Assembly: GCA_025056095.1 (NCBI GenBank)
Contig: JANWVW010000005.1
Coordinates: 1-34,126, forward strand
Length of the DNA stretch: 34,126 nt
Reading direction: 5' to 3'
From: Bacteroidia bacterium
Lineage (GTDB): Bacteria; Bacteroidota; Bacteroidia; JANWVE01
Part shown: positions 14,545-22,992 of the stretch, piece by piece
Numbering within the stretch: position 1 is the stretch's first letter
Layout of the letters: each line of letters starts with the position of its first letter
Notes under the pieces: model-generated
What the model saw: the letters and a program-made list of their open reading frames with translations, nothing else
The model's database searches: none
What the model was told of the DNA's origin: nothing
Translations under genes and position numbers: made by a program

Positions 14545-15324
14545 TTACCATACAATTTTTTCTTTGTTCAAAAAAGCTTGTATGCCTTTTTTACAATCTT
14601 CCGTAGAACGAGCTTCTGCGTTCATTTTTGCAGCAAATTCCAAAGCATCTCTCATGTTCATACCTTGCACATCTGCTATCATGCGTTTAGTAAAATTCAT
14701 AGATTGAGCGCTGTTTTGTTCGCACAATCGAAGTGCAAAACGCTTAACTTCATTGTCTAAATTTTCATCAGGTACTACATAGTTAATCAAACCGTAATTT
14801 TTAGCTTGTTCTGCGCTTATAATGTCTGCACTTAAAAGTAGTTCTCGAGCTTTACCTTCGCCAATTTTACGAATAAGATACACCATAACAATTGCAGGAA
14901 CAAAGCCGATTCTAGCTTCTGTATAGCCAAACTGTGCACTTTGGGCAGCAAAAGAAAAATCGCATATAGCTGCTAAGCCGCATCCTCCTGCTAAGGCGGG
15001 ACCTTGTATCTGTGCAATCACAACCTTGTCTAATTCGTAAATTTGATTGAATAGCTTAGCCAAATGGGATGAATCTCTGAAATTATCTTCAAACGTAAAT
15101 GCTTGCAGCTTTCTTAAAAAATCTAAATCTGCTCCTGCGCAAAAAACTTTACCGTTAGCTTTGAGTACAACTACCTTACAGTTTTCATCTTTGTTTGCTT
15201 TTTCAAAAGCATTTTGAAGTTCGGTTACTACATCAAAGCTAAGGGCGTTTCTTTTATCGGGTCTATTGAGTGTAATGTAAGCGATTCGCTGTTCGGTGTG
15301 ATAGGTAATAAATTCGTAGTCCAT
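14545..15324 (-). CDS. Crotonase-family protein, methylglutaconyl-CoA hydratase-like
   Basis: This 259-residue cytoplasmic acyl-CoA enzyme has the crotonase fold: KVFCAGADLDFL (59-70, oxyanion hole), PALAGGCGLAAICDFSFA (109-126), and FGYTEARIGFVPAIVMVYLIRKIGEGKARELLL. The first catalytic Glu of classical hydratases is replaced by Gly116, while E136 is kept. The AGGCGLA and FGYTE-x-x-IGF-x-PAIVM pattern is, from memory, that of Bacteroidota proteins annotated as methylglutaconyl-CoA hydratases (leucine degradation) rather than of the enoyl-CoA hydratase at 8344. The exact substrate remains inferred. A minus-strand -7 box TACTTTTG ends 4 nt before the ATG. Confidence 0.85.
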   Translation of the reverse strand: MDYEFITYHTEQRIAYITLNRPDKRNALSFDVVTELQNAFEKANKDENCKVVVLKANGKVFCAGADLDFLRKLQAFTFEDNFRDSSHLAKLFNQIYELDKVVIAQIQGPALAGGCGLAAICDFSFAAQSAQFGYTEARIGFVPAIVMVYLIRKIGEGKARELLLSADIISAEQAKNYGLINYVVPDENLDNEVKRFALRLCEQNSAQSMNFTKRMIADVQGMNMRDALEFAAKMNAEARSTEDCKKGIQAFLNKEKIVW

Positions 15325-15328
15325 GTTA

Positions 15329-15336
15329 CAAAAGTA
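15329..15336 (-). promoter_or_regulatory. -7 box of the minus-strand crotonase
   Basis: Minus-strand TACTTTTG ends 4 nt before the ATG at 15324. No clear -33 TTTG is found. It fits the leaderless pattern. Confidence 0.5.
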
Positions 15337-15408
15337 ATAAATTGTAGGAAAAAAGCAGAAAAAACTTTACTATTGCCACGCAAAGGTCTGTTCTTTTGTT
15401 GTGTATGT

Positions 15409-15879
15409 ATGCATCAAGAAGCAATAGATTTATATGGTAACCAATTACGCGTACGCGTGTGTGGAATCTATATTCAGGACAAAAAAATTCTTTTAGTCAA
15501 GCATCATGCTTTGCAGGAAGAAGGTTTTTTTTGGGCGCCACCTGGTGGAGGGCTTCAATTCGGAGAAAGTCTGGTACATGCTCTACAAAGGGAATTTTTA
15601 GAAGAAACAGGGTTGGAAATTGAAGTCAAGAGGCTAGTTACAGTTACCGAATATCTTAGGCTACCTTTACATGCAGTAGAACTTTTTTTTGAGGTTCAAG
15701 TTCAAAAAGGTATTTTGAAGCAGGGCAAGGATCCTGAAATCAGTGAGCAAAATCAAATTATTTCGGGCGTTGAAATGCTTTCTCTTGAAGAAATTGAAAG
15801 GCTCAAGCAGCAAAAAAGTTCTCGGCATGTTTTTCACAAGGTTTTAGAGGATAATTTAATATTGAATTTGCTTAGGTGA
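15409..15879 (+). CDS. NUDIX hydrolase
   Basis: This 156-residue cytoplasmic protein belongs to the family that cleaves nucleoside diphosphates linked to another group. A complete Nudix box is visible: G47, E53, then R61-E62-F-L-E65-E66-T-G68 followed by a hydrophobic residue, matching Gx5Ex7REUxEExGU. Upstream, VRVCGIYIQDKKILLVKH and FFWAPPGGGLQ are the usual first strands. The substrate cannot be told from sequence. The frame is open far upstream into the divergent crotonase, but the protein-like composition begins at ATG 15409, so I place the start there. Its stop is only 2 bp from the terminus of the composite repeat that follows. Confidence 0.88.
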   Translation: MHQEAIDLYGNQLRVRVCGIYIQDKKILLVKHHALQEEGFFWAPPGGGLQFGESLVHALQREFLEETGLEIEVKRLVTVTEYLRLPLHAVELFFEVQVQKGILKQGKDPEISEQNQIISGVEMLSLEEIERLKQQKSSRHVFHKVLEDNLILNLLR

Positions 15880-15881
15880 TA

Positions 15882-16237
15882 TTTTGGGCGTGCCCCTTGC
15901 TGACGCAAGGGTCGGGGCATTCCGCACTGCGCTTCGCTTCGGTGCTTCGCTAACGCTCCGCACTGCCTATCGGCATGCTCCATGCCCCTCACGCGGATAA
16001 CATAAGCAATTATCTCTTTACCTTGTTTAAGCTTGAAGTACAAGCACTTACAAGCTAAAACTTTGCATAAGAAACAGAGAAACGATGTTTTCAGAGATCT
16101 CTTGCGTGAGGCATGCGGAGGGTGGGCGTTAGCCCAGTGCGGAGCGAAGCGTAGCACCGAAGCGATAGCGTAGCCCGAAGCACGCCGACCTTGTGGGCAT
16201 GAGCGCAAGCGAAACGCCCACAAGGACACGCCCAAAA
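15882..16237. repeat. Complete composite inverted-repeat element (REPIN/BIME-like)
   Basis: This 356-bp element is bounded by TTTTGGGCGTG (15882-15892) and CACGCCCAAAA (16227-16237). It has three parts: a 109-bp GC-rich left unit A (15886-15994), a 109-bp AT-rich core (15995-16103), and a 130-bp right unit B in inverted orientation (16104-16233). Both units start GGGCGTG and end CCTCACGC. Each has three stems: CCCTTGC-TGAC-GCAAGGG or CCTTGTGGGC/GCCCACAAGG; GTGC/GCAC; TGCC-TATC-GGCA or TGGGC-TAAC-GCCCA. The core has its own hairpin at 16031-16055. No transposase gene is present. It begins 2 bp after the NUDIX stop and ends just before the next gene's promoter. Confidence 0.88.
15995..16103. 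ncRNA. AT-rich core of the repeat element (possible structured RNA)
   Basis: This 109-bp core lies between the inverted GC-rich units. It has exactly the same length in the second copy (33980-34088) and differs from it at only a modest number of positions by eye. Hairpins visible are GATAA/TTATC near the left edge, GCTTG-AAGT...ACTT-A-CAAGC (16031-16055), and GAAA/TTTC (around 16079-16092). No ORF spans it sensibly. Transcription is not shown, so the RNA call is only a hypothesis. Confidence 0.3.
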
Positions 16238-16259
16238 AATTATCTATTCTATACTTTCT

Positions 16260-16267
16260 TATCTTTG
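16260..16267 (+). promoter_or_regulatory. -7 box of the helix-hairpin-helix gene
   Basis: TATCTTTG ends 3 nt before the ATG at 16271. The region where a -33 element would lie abuts the end of the composite repeat (16237), and no TTTG is seen there. Confidence 0.5.
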
Positions 16268-16270
16268 TAC

Positions 16271-18382
16271 ATGCAAAAAATATGGCTTTATGTGCTCCTT
16301 ACAATACTACACCTGCACACATTAACCGCCCAAACTGATGTGGGAGAAAAAAGTAATCTAAATGATATTCTAGAACAATCTATCAATGACAACGACGACA
16401 ACAGCGCCGTAGACTATGAACAACTTACCTTATTACTGATAGACCTACAAAAAAATCCTACTAACCTCAACGAAGTCGATGAAAATATCCTGCTACAACT
16501 GCCAGGCATGAACAGTATATTAGTCAACAATCTGCGTAAATACATTCAACAAAACGGAAAACTAACTTCAATCTTTGAACTTCAAGCCGTACCTGGATAT
16601 GATTTAGAAGTTATCAGCCGCATACAACCTTATGTAACCGTCAAAGAAAGCTCTATTTTTGATATAAATCCTGACCAAAAAGCTTTTTCACGCCCCAATA
16701 TCCGCAATATTCCCAAAGACCTACACTACGAAATAATGGCACGCAGCATACGAATATTAGAAAAACAAGAGGGCTACATTCGTACCTCCGGCAACCGCTA
16801 TTTAGGTGATCCTTGGCGCCAATACTTCCGTTTTAGAGGAATGTACAGAAACAACCTTGCTTTTGGAATTGTGTTAGAAAAAGATGCAGGCGAACAAATG
16901 ATATGGCAACCTCAAAATAAAATTTACGGCGCAGATTTTATCTCTGCCCATTTTCACATCCGGGACTTTGGGCGAATAAAAGCACTTTCTATCGGAGATT
17001 ATACACTTAACATTGGACAGGGCTTGGTCTTTTGGAATGGATTAGCTTTTGGCAAAGGTGTAGAAACTATAAACATAGTCAAACGTAACGGTAGAGGCAT
17101 ATTACCTTATCGGTCTGTAAATGAATACATGTTTGCTCGTGGTGTGGCTACTACGGTGGCTATTACTAAACCGATAGAAATTACTGCTTTCTATTCAAAT
17201 CGTAACTTGGATGCTTCCGTAGCCCTCACAGATACCTTGAACGAAGAAATTCTTGCTTTTTCTACGATAAACATTTCTGGTTTGCATAGAACGCCCAATG
17301 AAATTTCTAAAAAGAACAACGTAAAGGAACAAATGTTCGGCGGGCGAATGAGCTACCAAAAATATAACTTTAAAGCAGGATGTACAGCATATTATCAAGA
17401 ATTTAATAAACCGTTTGTAGTACCTGCATCAGGATATAGGCGATATGAGTTTGCAGATAAAACTAACGCTGTATTTGGTGCAGATTATGATTATACTGTT
17501 GAGAATGTCAACTTTTTCGGAGAAGTGGCTATGAGTAAAAACCAAAAACCTGCTTTGATACAAGGCGCCCTAATGAGCTTAGACCCAAAAGTGGATGCAG
17601 CAATTCTGTTCAGATACTTAGACAAAAGTTTTCACAATACCAACGGAAATGTATTCGCAGAACGCCGCTTTGACTTAAATAATGAGATAGGTCTATACAC
17701 AGGAATTAAAATAAAACTTAATAGTAAATGGCTTTTGAGCAGCTACTACGATAAATTTTGGTTTCCACAATGGCGATATGATGTATCTATGCCGTCAGAA
17801 GGAAGCCGTTTTTTGGCACAAATAGACTTTTCACCCTCTCGCCAAAATGTAACTTCCCTACGGTATAGGCACAACTTCAAACAAAAAAATGCTGACAACC
17901 TCATTCCTAACCAAAATTTGAAATACCTCAATGATTTTTACACACAGTATCTACGTTTAGATAATCGTATTTTGCTTACACAGACTTTGGAAAGCCATAC
18001 ACGTATAGAACTTTGTTGGTACAAAGATGACGCCCCCAAAATACATACAGGTTTATTGATTTTACAAGATGTCAATTTTAAGATACTCAAAAACAGATTA
18101 GAATTCACGGGCAGGTATGCAATATTTGATAGCCGAAATTATCAAGCACGCATCTATGCGTATGAAAATGATTTATTAGGATTGTACACTATTCCTGCAT
18201 ACAGTGGGGTAGGTACGCGTACGTATTTTATGCTACGCTGGGCAATTACAAAGGATATAGACTTTTGGATACGATACTCCAATACTCTTTACGTAGATAG
18301 ACAAACCGTAGGTTCGTACTTAGATGAAAGTCAAGGAAGTAGGCGTTCAGATATAAAACTACAAATTCGTATGTGGTTCTGA
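16271..18382 (+). CDS. Helix-hairpin-helix protein with outer-membrane barrel-like C-terminus
   Basis: This 703-residue envelope protein has a signal peptide (about 1-20, ending TAQ). A ComEA-like helix-hairpin-helix pair lies at about 60-122 (LNEVDENILLQLPGMNSIL, then FELQAVPGYDLEVISRI). The remaining ~560 residues alternate aromatic and polar residues (RFRGMYRNNLAFGIVLEKD, LSIGDYTLNIGQGLVFWNG) and end in a LQIRMWF strand, which suggests an outer-membrane beta-barrel. This combination is common in Bacteroidota and its function is not established; DNA-uptake roles for ComEA do not transfer automatically. I chose ATG 16271 because the longer frame begins inside the repeat. Its last 24 bp overlap the end of the convergent res gene. 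Confidence 0.85.
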   Translation: MQKIWLYVLLTILHLHTLTAQTDVGEKSNLNDILEQSINDNDDNSAVDYEQLTLLLIDLQKNPTNLNEVDENILLQLPGMNSILVNNLRKYIQQNGKLTSIFELQAVPGYDLEVISRIQPYVTVKESSIFDINPDQKAFSRPNIRNIPKDLHYEIMARSIRILEKQEGYIRTSGNRYLGDPWRQYFRFRGMYRNNLAFGIVLEKDAGEQMIWQPQNKIYGADFISAHFHIRDFGRIKALSIGDYTLNIGQGLVFWNGLAFGKGVETINIVKRNGRGILPYRSVNEYMFARGVATTVAITKPIEITAFYSNRNLDASVALTDTLNEEILAFSTINISGLHRTPNEISKKNNVKEQMFGGRMSYQKYNFKAGCTAYYQEFNKPFVVPASGYRRYEFADKTNAVFGADYDYTVENVNFFGEVAMSKNQKPALIQGALMSLDPKVDAAILFRYLDKSFHNTNGNVFAERRFDLNNEIGLYTGIKIKLNSKWLLSSYYDKFWFPQWRYDVSMPSEGSRFLAQIDFSPSRQNVTSLRYRHNFKQKNADNLIPNQNLKYLNDFYTQYLRLDNRILLTQTLESHTRIELCWYKDDAPKIHTGLLILQDVNFKILKNRLEFTGRYAIFDSRNYQARIYAYENDLLGLYTIPAYSGVGTRTYFMLRWAITKDIDFWIRYSNTLYVDRQTVGSYLDESQGSRRSDIKLQIRMWF

Positions 18383-21313
18383 AGTCCATGCTAGCATATC
18401 CTTTATATCTTCAAACCAATAAGGGGCATATTCATTAGGTACAGCCAAAATATCCTCTGTTCTGCATTTGAGCAGCACTTTTACTTGGTAGCCGTTGAAT
18501 TCAAATATTTTAGGTTTATTGTCAAATTCAAATAATTTTTTGTATCCATCAATTTTACGGTAAGCAGCGGTATGCTCTGTGCCTTTTGGGTCTATAAAAA
18601 GAATGGTATATTCCTTACCTTTCCATAGCCAAAATATAAAATCAGGCTTGAATTTTTGAATACTATTGGACTTAGGTTCATAGTAAGGGATATAAACACT
18701 ATCTAATGTTTCATCTATTTTGGAAAAATACCACTTATCCAACTGATTGAAAAGGTTGTCCTGACAAGACAAATAATGTTCTAAATCCTGTATAAATCTA
18801 AATTCACTTTTTGTTTTGATAATGTGCTTGATGTAATCTACTTTTTCATCATCAGATAAACATAGAGGAACGTAGTAATGATGGTCAACATAGCGTATAA
18901 CTAACGGTGGAGCTTCTATCTGCTGCGGATATTCGCTTTCTAGTTTCTTGATATTATGAATGTAGTCTTGTCTGCTTATCTCTCCTTTGTCAAACTGTTC
19001 ATCTAAAATTTGCAATGCTTCTGGTTTTATAGGATATTTTTTGACTTTATCTATCAATTCCCTCAATCTGCGAGATACATTTACATTTGCACAAATATAC
19101 TTAAAATGAACAATCTCTTCTTCCAAAGGTTTAAATTCTCTTAGTACTTCGGTTTGAAGTTTTAAAAATTGTATGACTTTGCTGACAAGTTTTTCAGGGA
19201 CTTGTATTTTGTAAGTTTCTGCGTTATTTACCTTAAAGTATTTTTGCTTGTGGTTTAGTGCTTCAAAAAGTTTTTGGACTAAGGGCAAAGTAAGGTCAAA
19301 TTTGGCTAGTAGAATTTTTTTACCTAAATAGTTGCAATAGTTCTCTAACAAAGCTAAATCTTCGCTGTGTATTAAAAAGTAGGTAGATAAAATCCCACTT
19401 GGTACAGGTTCATTAAGGACAATTTTTGTATAAGTAGGAATAAGAAGTTCTTCTTTTTGTATATCAGGGTTAACTTCAAAAGATAAAAGCATACACTCTC
19501 CTGTGTATATTTTGAGGGCATTGACCACTTCAATAAGGTTATTTGCCTTAGTGCCATAGACAAATAAACTTTCTAACGGCTGTGCATATAAATTGAGATA
19601 TTCAAACAAATCGTTTTGAACCATCTTATTTTGCTGTAAAATCCTTAACCGCATGCGGTAGGGCGCAAAAGGACATATTCTTACTCCCCTGCCAATAGAT
19701 TGAAGTACAAATTTTTGTGCATCCTTTCCTTTTCCGATATTGACATATAGCAGAATATTTGGTCTGTCGCTATCCCAACCTTCGTAAAAAGTGCGAGAAC
19801 CCATTAAAATTTGTATCTCTGAACGCCTATCGTTAATCTTTCTAAATAAGCTTTCGTTTTCTACCCTTTCAGTAATGACGTAATCTTTGAGCTTATTTTT
19901 TATCCACTCTGTGATATCACCAATTTTGATAAGCGCAAAAGGTACATCGCTAGTAGTGAGCTTAAAAGCAATTTCTTTTTTATTACCAGGTATTTTAAGC
20001 ACTTCTATATTACCATGTATTTTGGCGTTGAGTACATTTTCTAAAATATCCTTCAAATCAATACTGTATATCCTGTTTTCATCTACCACAAAGGGACTTC
20101 TATCAAATTGATAAGTTCCTGAACGTAGGTCAGAAATTAAGCTTTTTTTGGCACTTTCCAACACTTCTGCTGAAACTTTATGTAAAGCAACATCTTCTAC
20201 TAGTTTGAAAAGCATGTACAAGTCAGAGTCTTCTGTATTTACAGAGTTTACAAGCGTTACTATAAGTGGATTGTGATAGTACAAGTCCCCTACCTCATTT
20301 TTCAATTTGCGTAAGTAGGTATGGAGTATAAAAACTTTGAGTATAATCTCTTGTTTCTTTTGAGCAGAAAATTCTTCCTCTTTATTTTTATTCTCTAATG
20401 CGGAAATATCCGCTTGGGAGATAAAAATTTTTTTACCATAGCCGTTTTGAATCAGCCTTTCTAAATTGAAGTTAAATACACAAGTAGCAAAGTCTATTTT
20501 ATCGGTAAATGTAGCAGAAAAGTTGAACATAAAACCTTTTCTTGCCATTATAGAGTAATAAAACTGCCGTTTGCTTTCCTCTTTATCGCCTTTGTGGGCT
20601 TCATCTAAAAGAATGTACCATTTACCTTGATTTTCATAGTTCCGAAAGTCTATAATTTTATCTTTTTGAATATCTGAAACTAAGTCACTGCGGTAGTAAA
20701 AAACGTCTATTTGCTTAGGTTTTGAGGGATTATTTTGTTGTTTTATGCTATCATATTCTTTGAGTGAATAGCAATGGATATGTAAATTGCCTGGATACTC
20801 ATTAAACTTTTGTATATGCGCTTTGAACTGTTCAATAAGATCTTCTCTACAAGTGAGAAAAAGAATATCCTGCTTAGGAATAGTGCCTTCTTTCATCAGC
20901 TGACCAAGTATACTAATCAGCTTGATTAGAATGACCGTTTTACCGCTTCCCGTAGCCATCCAAAAGCTCATTCGGTTGATAAAAGACCAGAAAGGAATAG
21001 AATTGCGTTCAATAGGGAATTCTGTGCTATATTCGTTAAAAACTTTGTATTTGTGGGCATCCTTATCCTTAAAAATCAAGTCTAAATTTTCACTTAAACC
21101 GTTATTTTTGTAGTAGTTAAAAAGCTGTTTTTTATCTTGGTTTAGTTTTTCGTAATATAAGTGCAAAGCTTTAATTGCATTTTCTAAACCTTTTTGTTGA
21201 TAGCCATGTAACTCAATATCTATAGAAAAAGTATGCAAGTCTACATCTTGCCAATAGGTGGTTAAGCTGCTAAAAGGAATGTACTCTACAATGTTTTGAA
21301 GGTATAGGTTCAT
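18359..21313 (-). CDS. Type III restriction enzyme, helicase/nuclease subunit (Res)
   Basis: This 984-residue protein is the motor and cleavage subunit of a type III restriction-modification system. The SF2 helicase core shows Walker A ATGSGKT (120-126), DEAH (237-240), FNFSATFTDK, the GSRTFYEGWDSDRPN segment and QSIGRGVRI (motif VI). The C-terminus has a PD-(D/E)xK nuclease signature: P890-D891 followed by F-I-D908-P-K910. Res cuts DNA after ATP-driven communication between two unmethylated sites and needs Mod for recognition. Mod is divergent at 23094 instead of sharing an operon. Res is the third gene after the ImmA-like and PIN genes, 18 bp downstream of the PIN stop. The stop codon lies inside the 3' end of the convergent HhH gene. 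Confidence 0.9.
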   Translation of the reverse strand: MNLYLQNIVEYIPFSSLTTYWQDVDLHTFSIDIELHGYQQKGLENAIKALHLYYEKLNQDKKQLFNYYKNNGLSENLDLIFKDKDAHKYKVFNEYSTEFPIERNSIPFWSFINRMSFWMATGSGKTVILIKLISILGQLMKEGTIPKQDILFLTCREDLIEQFKAHIQKFNEYPGNLHIHCYSLKEYDSIKQQNNPSKPKQIDVFYYRSDLVSDIQKDKIIDFRNYENQGKWYILLDEAHKGDKEESKRQFYYSIMARKGFMFNFSATFTDKIDFATCVFNFNLERLIQNGYGKKIFISQADISALENKNKEEEFSAQKKQEIILKVFILHTYLRKLKNEVGDLYYHNPLIVTLVNSVNTEDSDLYMLFKLVEDVALHKVSAEVLESAKKSLISDLRSGTYQFDRSPFVVDENRIYSIDLKDILENVLNAKIHGNIEVLKIPGNKKEIAFKLTTSDVPFALIKIGDITEWIKNKLKDYVITERVENESLFRKINDRRSEIQILMGSRTFYEGWDSDRPNILLYVNIGKGKDAQKFVLQSIGRGVRICPFAPYRMRLRILQQNKMVQNDLFEYLNLYAQPLESLFVYGTKANNLIEVVNALKIYTGECMLLSFEVNPDIQKEELLIPTYTKIVLNEPVPSGILSTYFLIHSEDLALLENYCNYLGKKILLAKFDLTLPLVQKLFEALNHKQKYFKVNNAETYKIQVPEKLVSKVIQFLKLQTEVLREFKPLEEEIVHFKYICANVNVSRRLRELIDKVKKYPIKPEALQILDEQFDKGEISRQDYIHNIKKLESEYPQQIEAPPLVIRYVDHHYYVPLCLSDDEKVDYIKHIIKTKSEFRFIQDLEHYLSCQDNLFNQLDKWYFSKIDETLDSVYIPYYEPKSNSIQKFKPDFIFWLWKGKEYTILFIDPKGTEHTAAYRKIDGYKKLFEFDNKPKIFEFNGYQVKVLLKCRTEDILAVPNEYAPYWFEDIKDMLAWTSEPHTNL

Positions 21314-21331
21314 AAGTCTTTTAAAATTTAA

Positions 21332-21868
21332 TTAAAATTTAAAGTTGAGGTTTCTAAGCATTTGAAATGTATCTATACAAGGAATACCTAAATCCTTACA
21401 AACATCAGGAATAGAGACTTTTTTACTTCCTCCAGGTTTTTCAAGAGTAACTATGCATAATTTTTGACTGTGACTGTAAGCATACGCAATAAGCCAAGCA
21501 TCAGCCTTGTTTTCGGCAAGAAAAGCATTAAGTGCATTTGGAGTATAATATGCATCATTTCTTGAGCTCAATTTTGTCTTGTTTTTTACACACACTGCGA
21601 CATTTTTGTATGCTTTTAGAGTAGTATTATCGTTTGTAGGATGAAAGTATTTGTCAAAATGTTTTATTGTCCATTCTTTCAGTGCATCCTCTCTTTGTTT
21701 AATTTCGTATAATACTTTAGCAATAGAGCAAATTATTTTTTGACTGGCTTTTTTTTCTAAAAAATTCCAAAATACCATACCAAAATCAAACGAATAGTAT
21801 TTATTAAAAGCATCAATAAATACGTTTGTATCCAGTAGATAACTACAATTAGACATGTTTTTATTCAT
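21332..21868 (-). CDS. DUF4411 PIN-domain protein (toxin-like nuclease)
   Basis: This 178-residue protein has the PIN nuclease pattern: D13 in LLDTNVFIDA, E55 in LYEIKQRE, and D123 in ENKADAWLIAYA, followed by LCIVTLE. The order and length fit DUF4411. PIN toxins are metal-dependent ribonucleases, and DUF4411 genes are known to pair with ImmA/IrrE-type (COG2856) genes, as here. The ATG overlaps the stop of the upstream gene by 4 bp (ATGA), so the two are translationally coupled. A second possible start is Met5. Position 18 bp before res suggests it is cotranscribed with the restriction subunit. Toxicity and target are untested inference. Confidence 0.85.
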   Translation of the reverse strand: MNKNMSNCSYLLDTNVFIDAFNKYYSFDFGMVFWNFLEKKASQKIICSIAKVLYEIKQREDALKEWTIKHFDKYFHPTNDNTTLKAYKNVAVCVKNKTKLSSRNDAYYTPNALNAFLAENKADAWLIAYAYSHSQKLCIVTLEKPGGSKKVSIPDVCKDLGIPCIDTFQMLRNLNFKF

Positions 21869-22992
21869 ACTTTCTCAAATAGTTTATGAACCGTACTTAG
21901 ATTTAAGTTAAGCAGGTGGCACAAATCTCTTTCAGATAAGTGCTCAGCTTGGTAGGCATATTTAAGAGTTTGGAGAAATTTTTTTCCATACCGAAGAACA
22001 GCCATTTTATAGAAGTTTGCTTTTGAAGTATTACTTCGCTTTTTAGGTGTAGTTTCTTGGTAAATTTGAAAAAATTTCTTGTATTCTGTCTGTGTTATGC
22101 GCTTTAGATCTAACAATCTGCGCGCAATAAGCAAAGGACTAACTTTGAACCGTTTAGCTAAAATTTGGTAAGTTTCTTCATTTATATCCTGTATAGGTTC
22201 AATTTCTGCTGTAGGTACTAAGAACTCAGCTGCACACTGATTACAGAATTTTTCTACCTCATTTTCATGAGTTTGTAAATAAGCTAAATCAAAAGAAGCG
22301 CTTTGTCCAACCAAAATATGGGCTAATTCATGCATCAGTGTAAATATCTTCGCAGACAAAAAGTCATTATTATTTACAAATACAAATGGTGCATACTCAT
22401 CATACAATACAAAACCCCTAACCTCTGGTGCTGTTAGTTGAGAATGAGTATTATCCTCTGCTAATGTACTAACAGATACGTATATTCCTGCTTTTTCAAA
22501 AGTACTAACTAGGTAGTTAAAAGCTTTTTGCCAAGATATCTGTAAAGCCGCCCAAGTTGTTCGCACTCCTAAAATTTCTCGCATTTTTTGTACTACCTCC
22601 TCAATAGGTGTAGTAGTTGTATATTTACCTGCAAAAGGTAAGGGTTCACTTCCCCATTCTATTAAAAAATCTTTTGTCCATTCTTGATATTTTTTAATCA
22701 ATAAGATAGCTTCTTTTAGCTGCTCTGATGGCTCATTTTTATCTTGTGGTCTGAGGGTTCTAAAATGTATTACTGGAAGGTCTATTTTTGGTAAAGAATC
22801 TAAAAATAAGTAGCCGAAGGGAATCTTAAAAGCCTTGGAAATATCTACTAATTGCTTATAAGTAGGAAAATCAGTTCCCATAAGCCATTTTTCTTTGTTT
22901 TTAGATTGAACCTTATTCCACTTATCAGGATATTGTACCGCTAATTCTTTGAGTACATCTCTACTATATACAGAAATTTTCGTCTTTCTCAT
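21865..22992 (-). CDS. ImmA/IrrE-family metallopeptidase-like regulator
   Basis: This 375-residue cytoplasmic protein is built from a helical N-terminal region (about 1-60, resembling an XRE-type DNA-binding segment, with TYKQLVDISKAFKIPFGYLF) and a COG2856/ImmA-type metallopeptidase domain. The zinc site is HELAH (H221, E222, H225) with E247 in VEKFCNQCAAEFLVP as the likely third ligand. A helical tail ends SERDLCHLLNLNLSTVHKLFEKV, perhaps a second helix-turn-helix. In known pairs this family acts as the antitoxin/regulator for DUF4411 PIN proteins. It is the first gene of the ImmA - PIN - Res operon and lies 101 bp from the divergent mod, so it may control both promoters. Confidence 0.88.
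   Translation of the reverse strand: MRKTKISVYSRDVLKELAVQYPDKWNKVQSKNKEKWLMGTDFPTYKQLVDISKAFKIPFGYLFLDSLPKIDLPVIHFRTLRPQDKNEPSEQLKEAILLIKKYQEWTKDFLIEWGSEPLPFAGKYTTTTPIEEVVQKMREILGVRTTWAALQISWQKAFNYLVSTFEKAGIYVSVSTLAEDNTHSQLTAPEVRGFVLYDEYAPFVFVNNNDFLSAKIFTLMHELAHILVGQSASFDLAYLQTHENEVEKFCNQCAAEFLVPTAEIEPIQDINEETYQILAKRFKVSPLLIARRLLDLKRITQTEYKKFFQIYQETTPKKRSNTSKANFYKMAVLRYGKKFLQTLKYAYQAEHLSERDLCHLLNLNLSTVHKLFEKV

Noticed and set aside
15214-15408. Upstream extension of the NUDIX frame
   Set aside because: It overlaps the divergent crotonase start and its promoter; NUDIX-like sequence begins only after ATG 15409.
15834-16235. Minus-strand ORF of 133 codons across the composite repeat
   Set aside because: It is a translation of GC-rich repeat sequence, fused to core sequence and the end of the NUDIX gene antisense; no protein family features.
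15882-16237. Insertion sequence with a transposase
   Set aside because: The terminal inverted repeats suggested an IS, but the interior has no ORF with transposase motifs, so at most it is a non-autonomous element.
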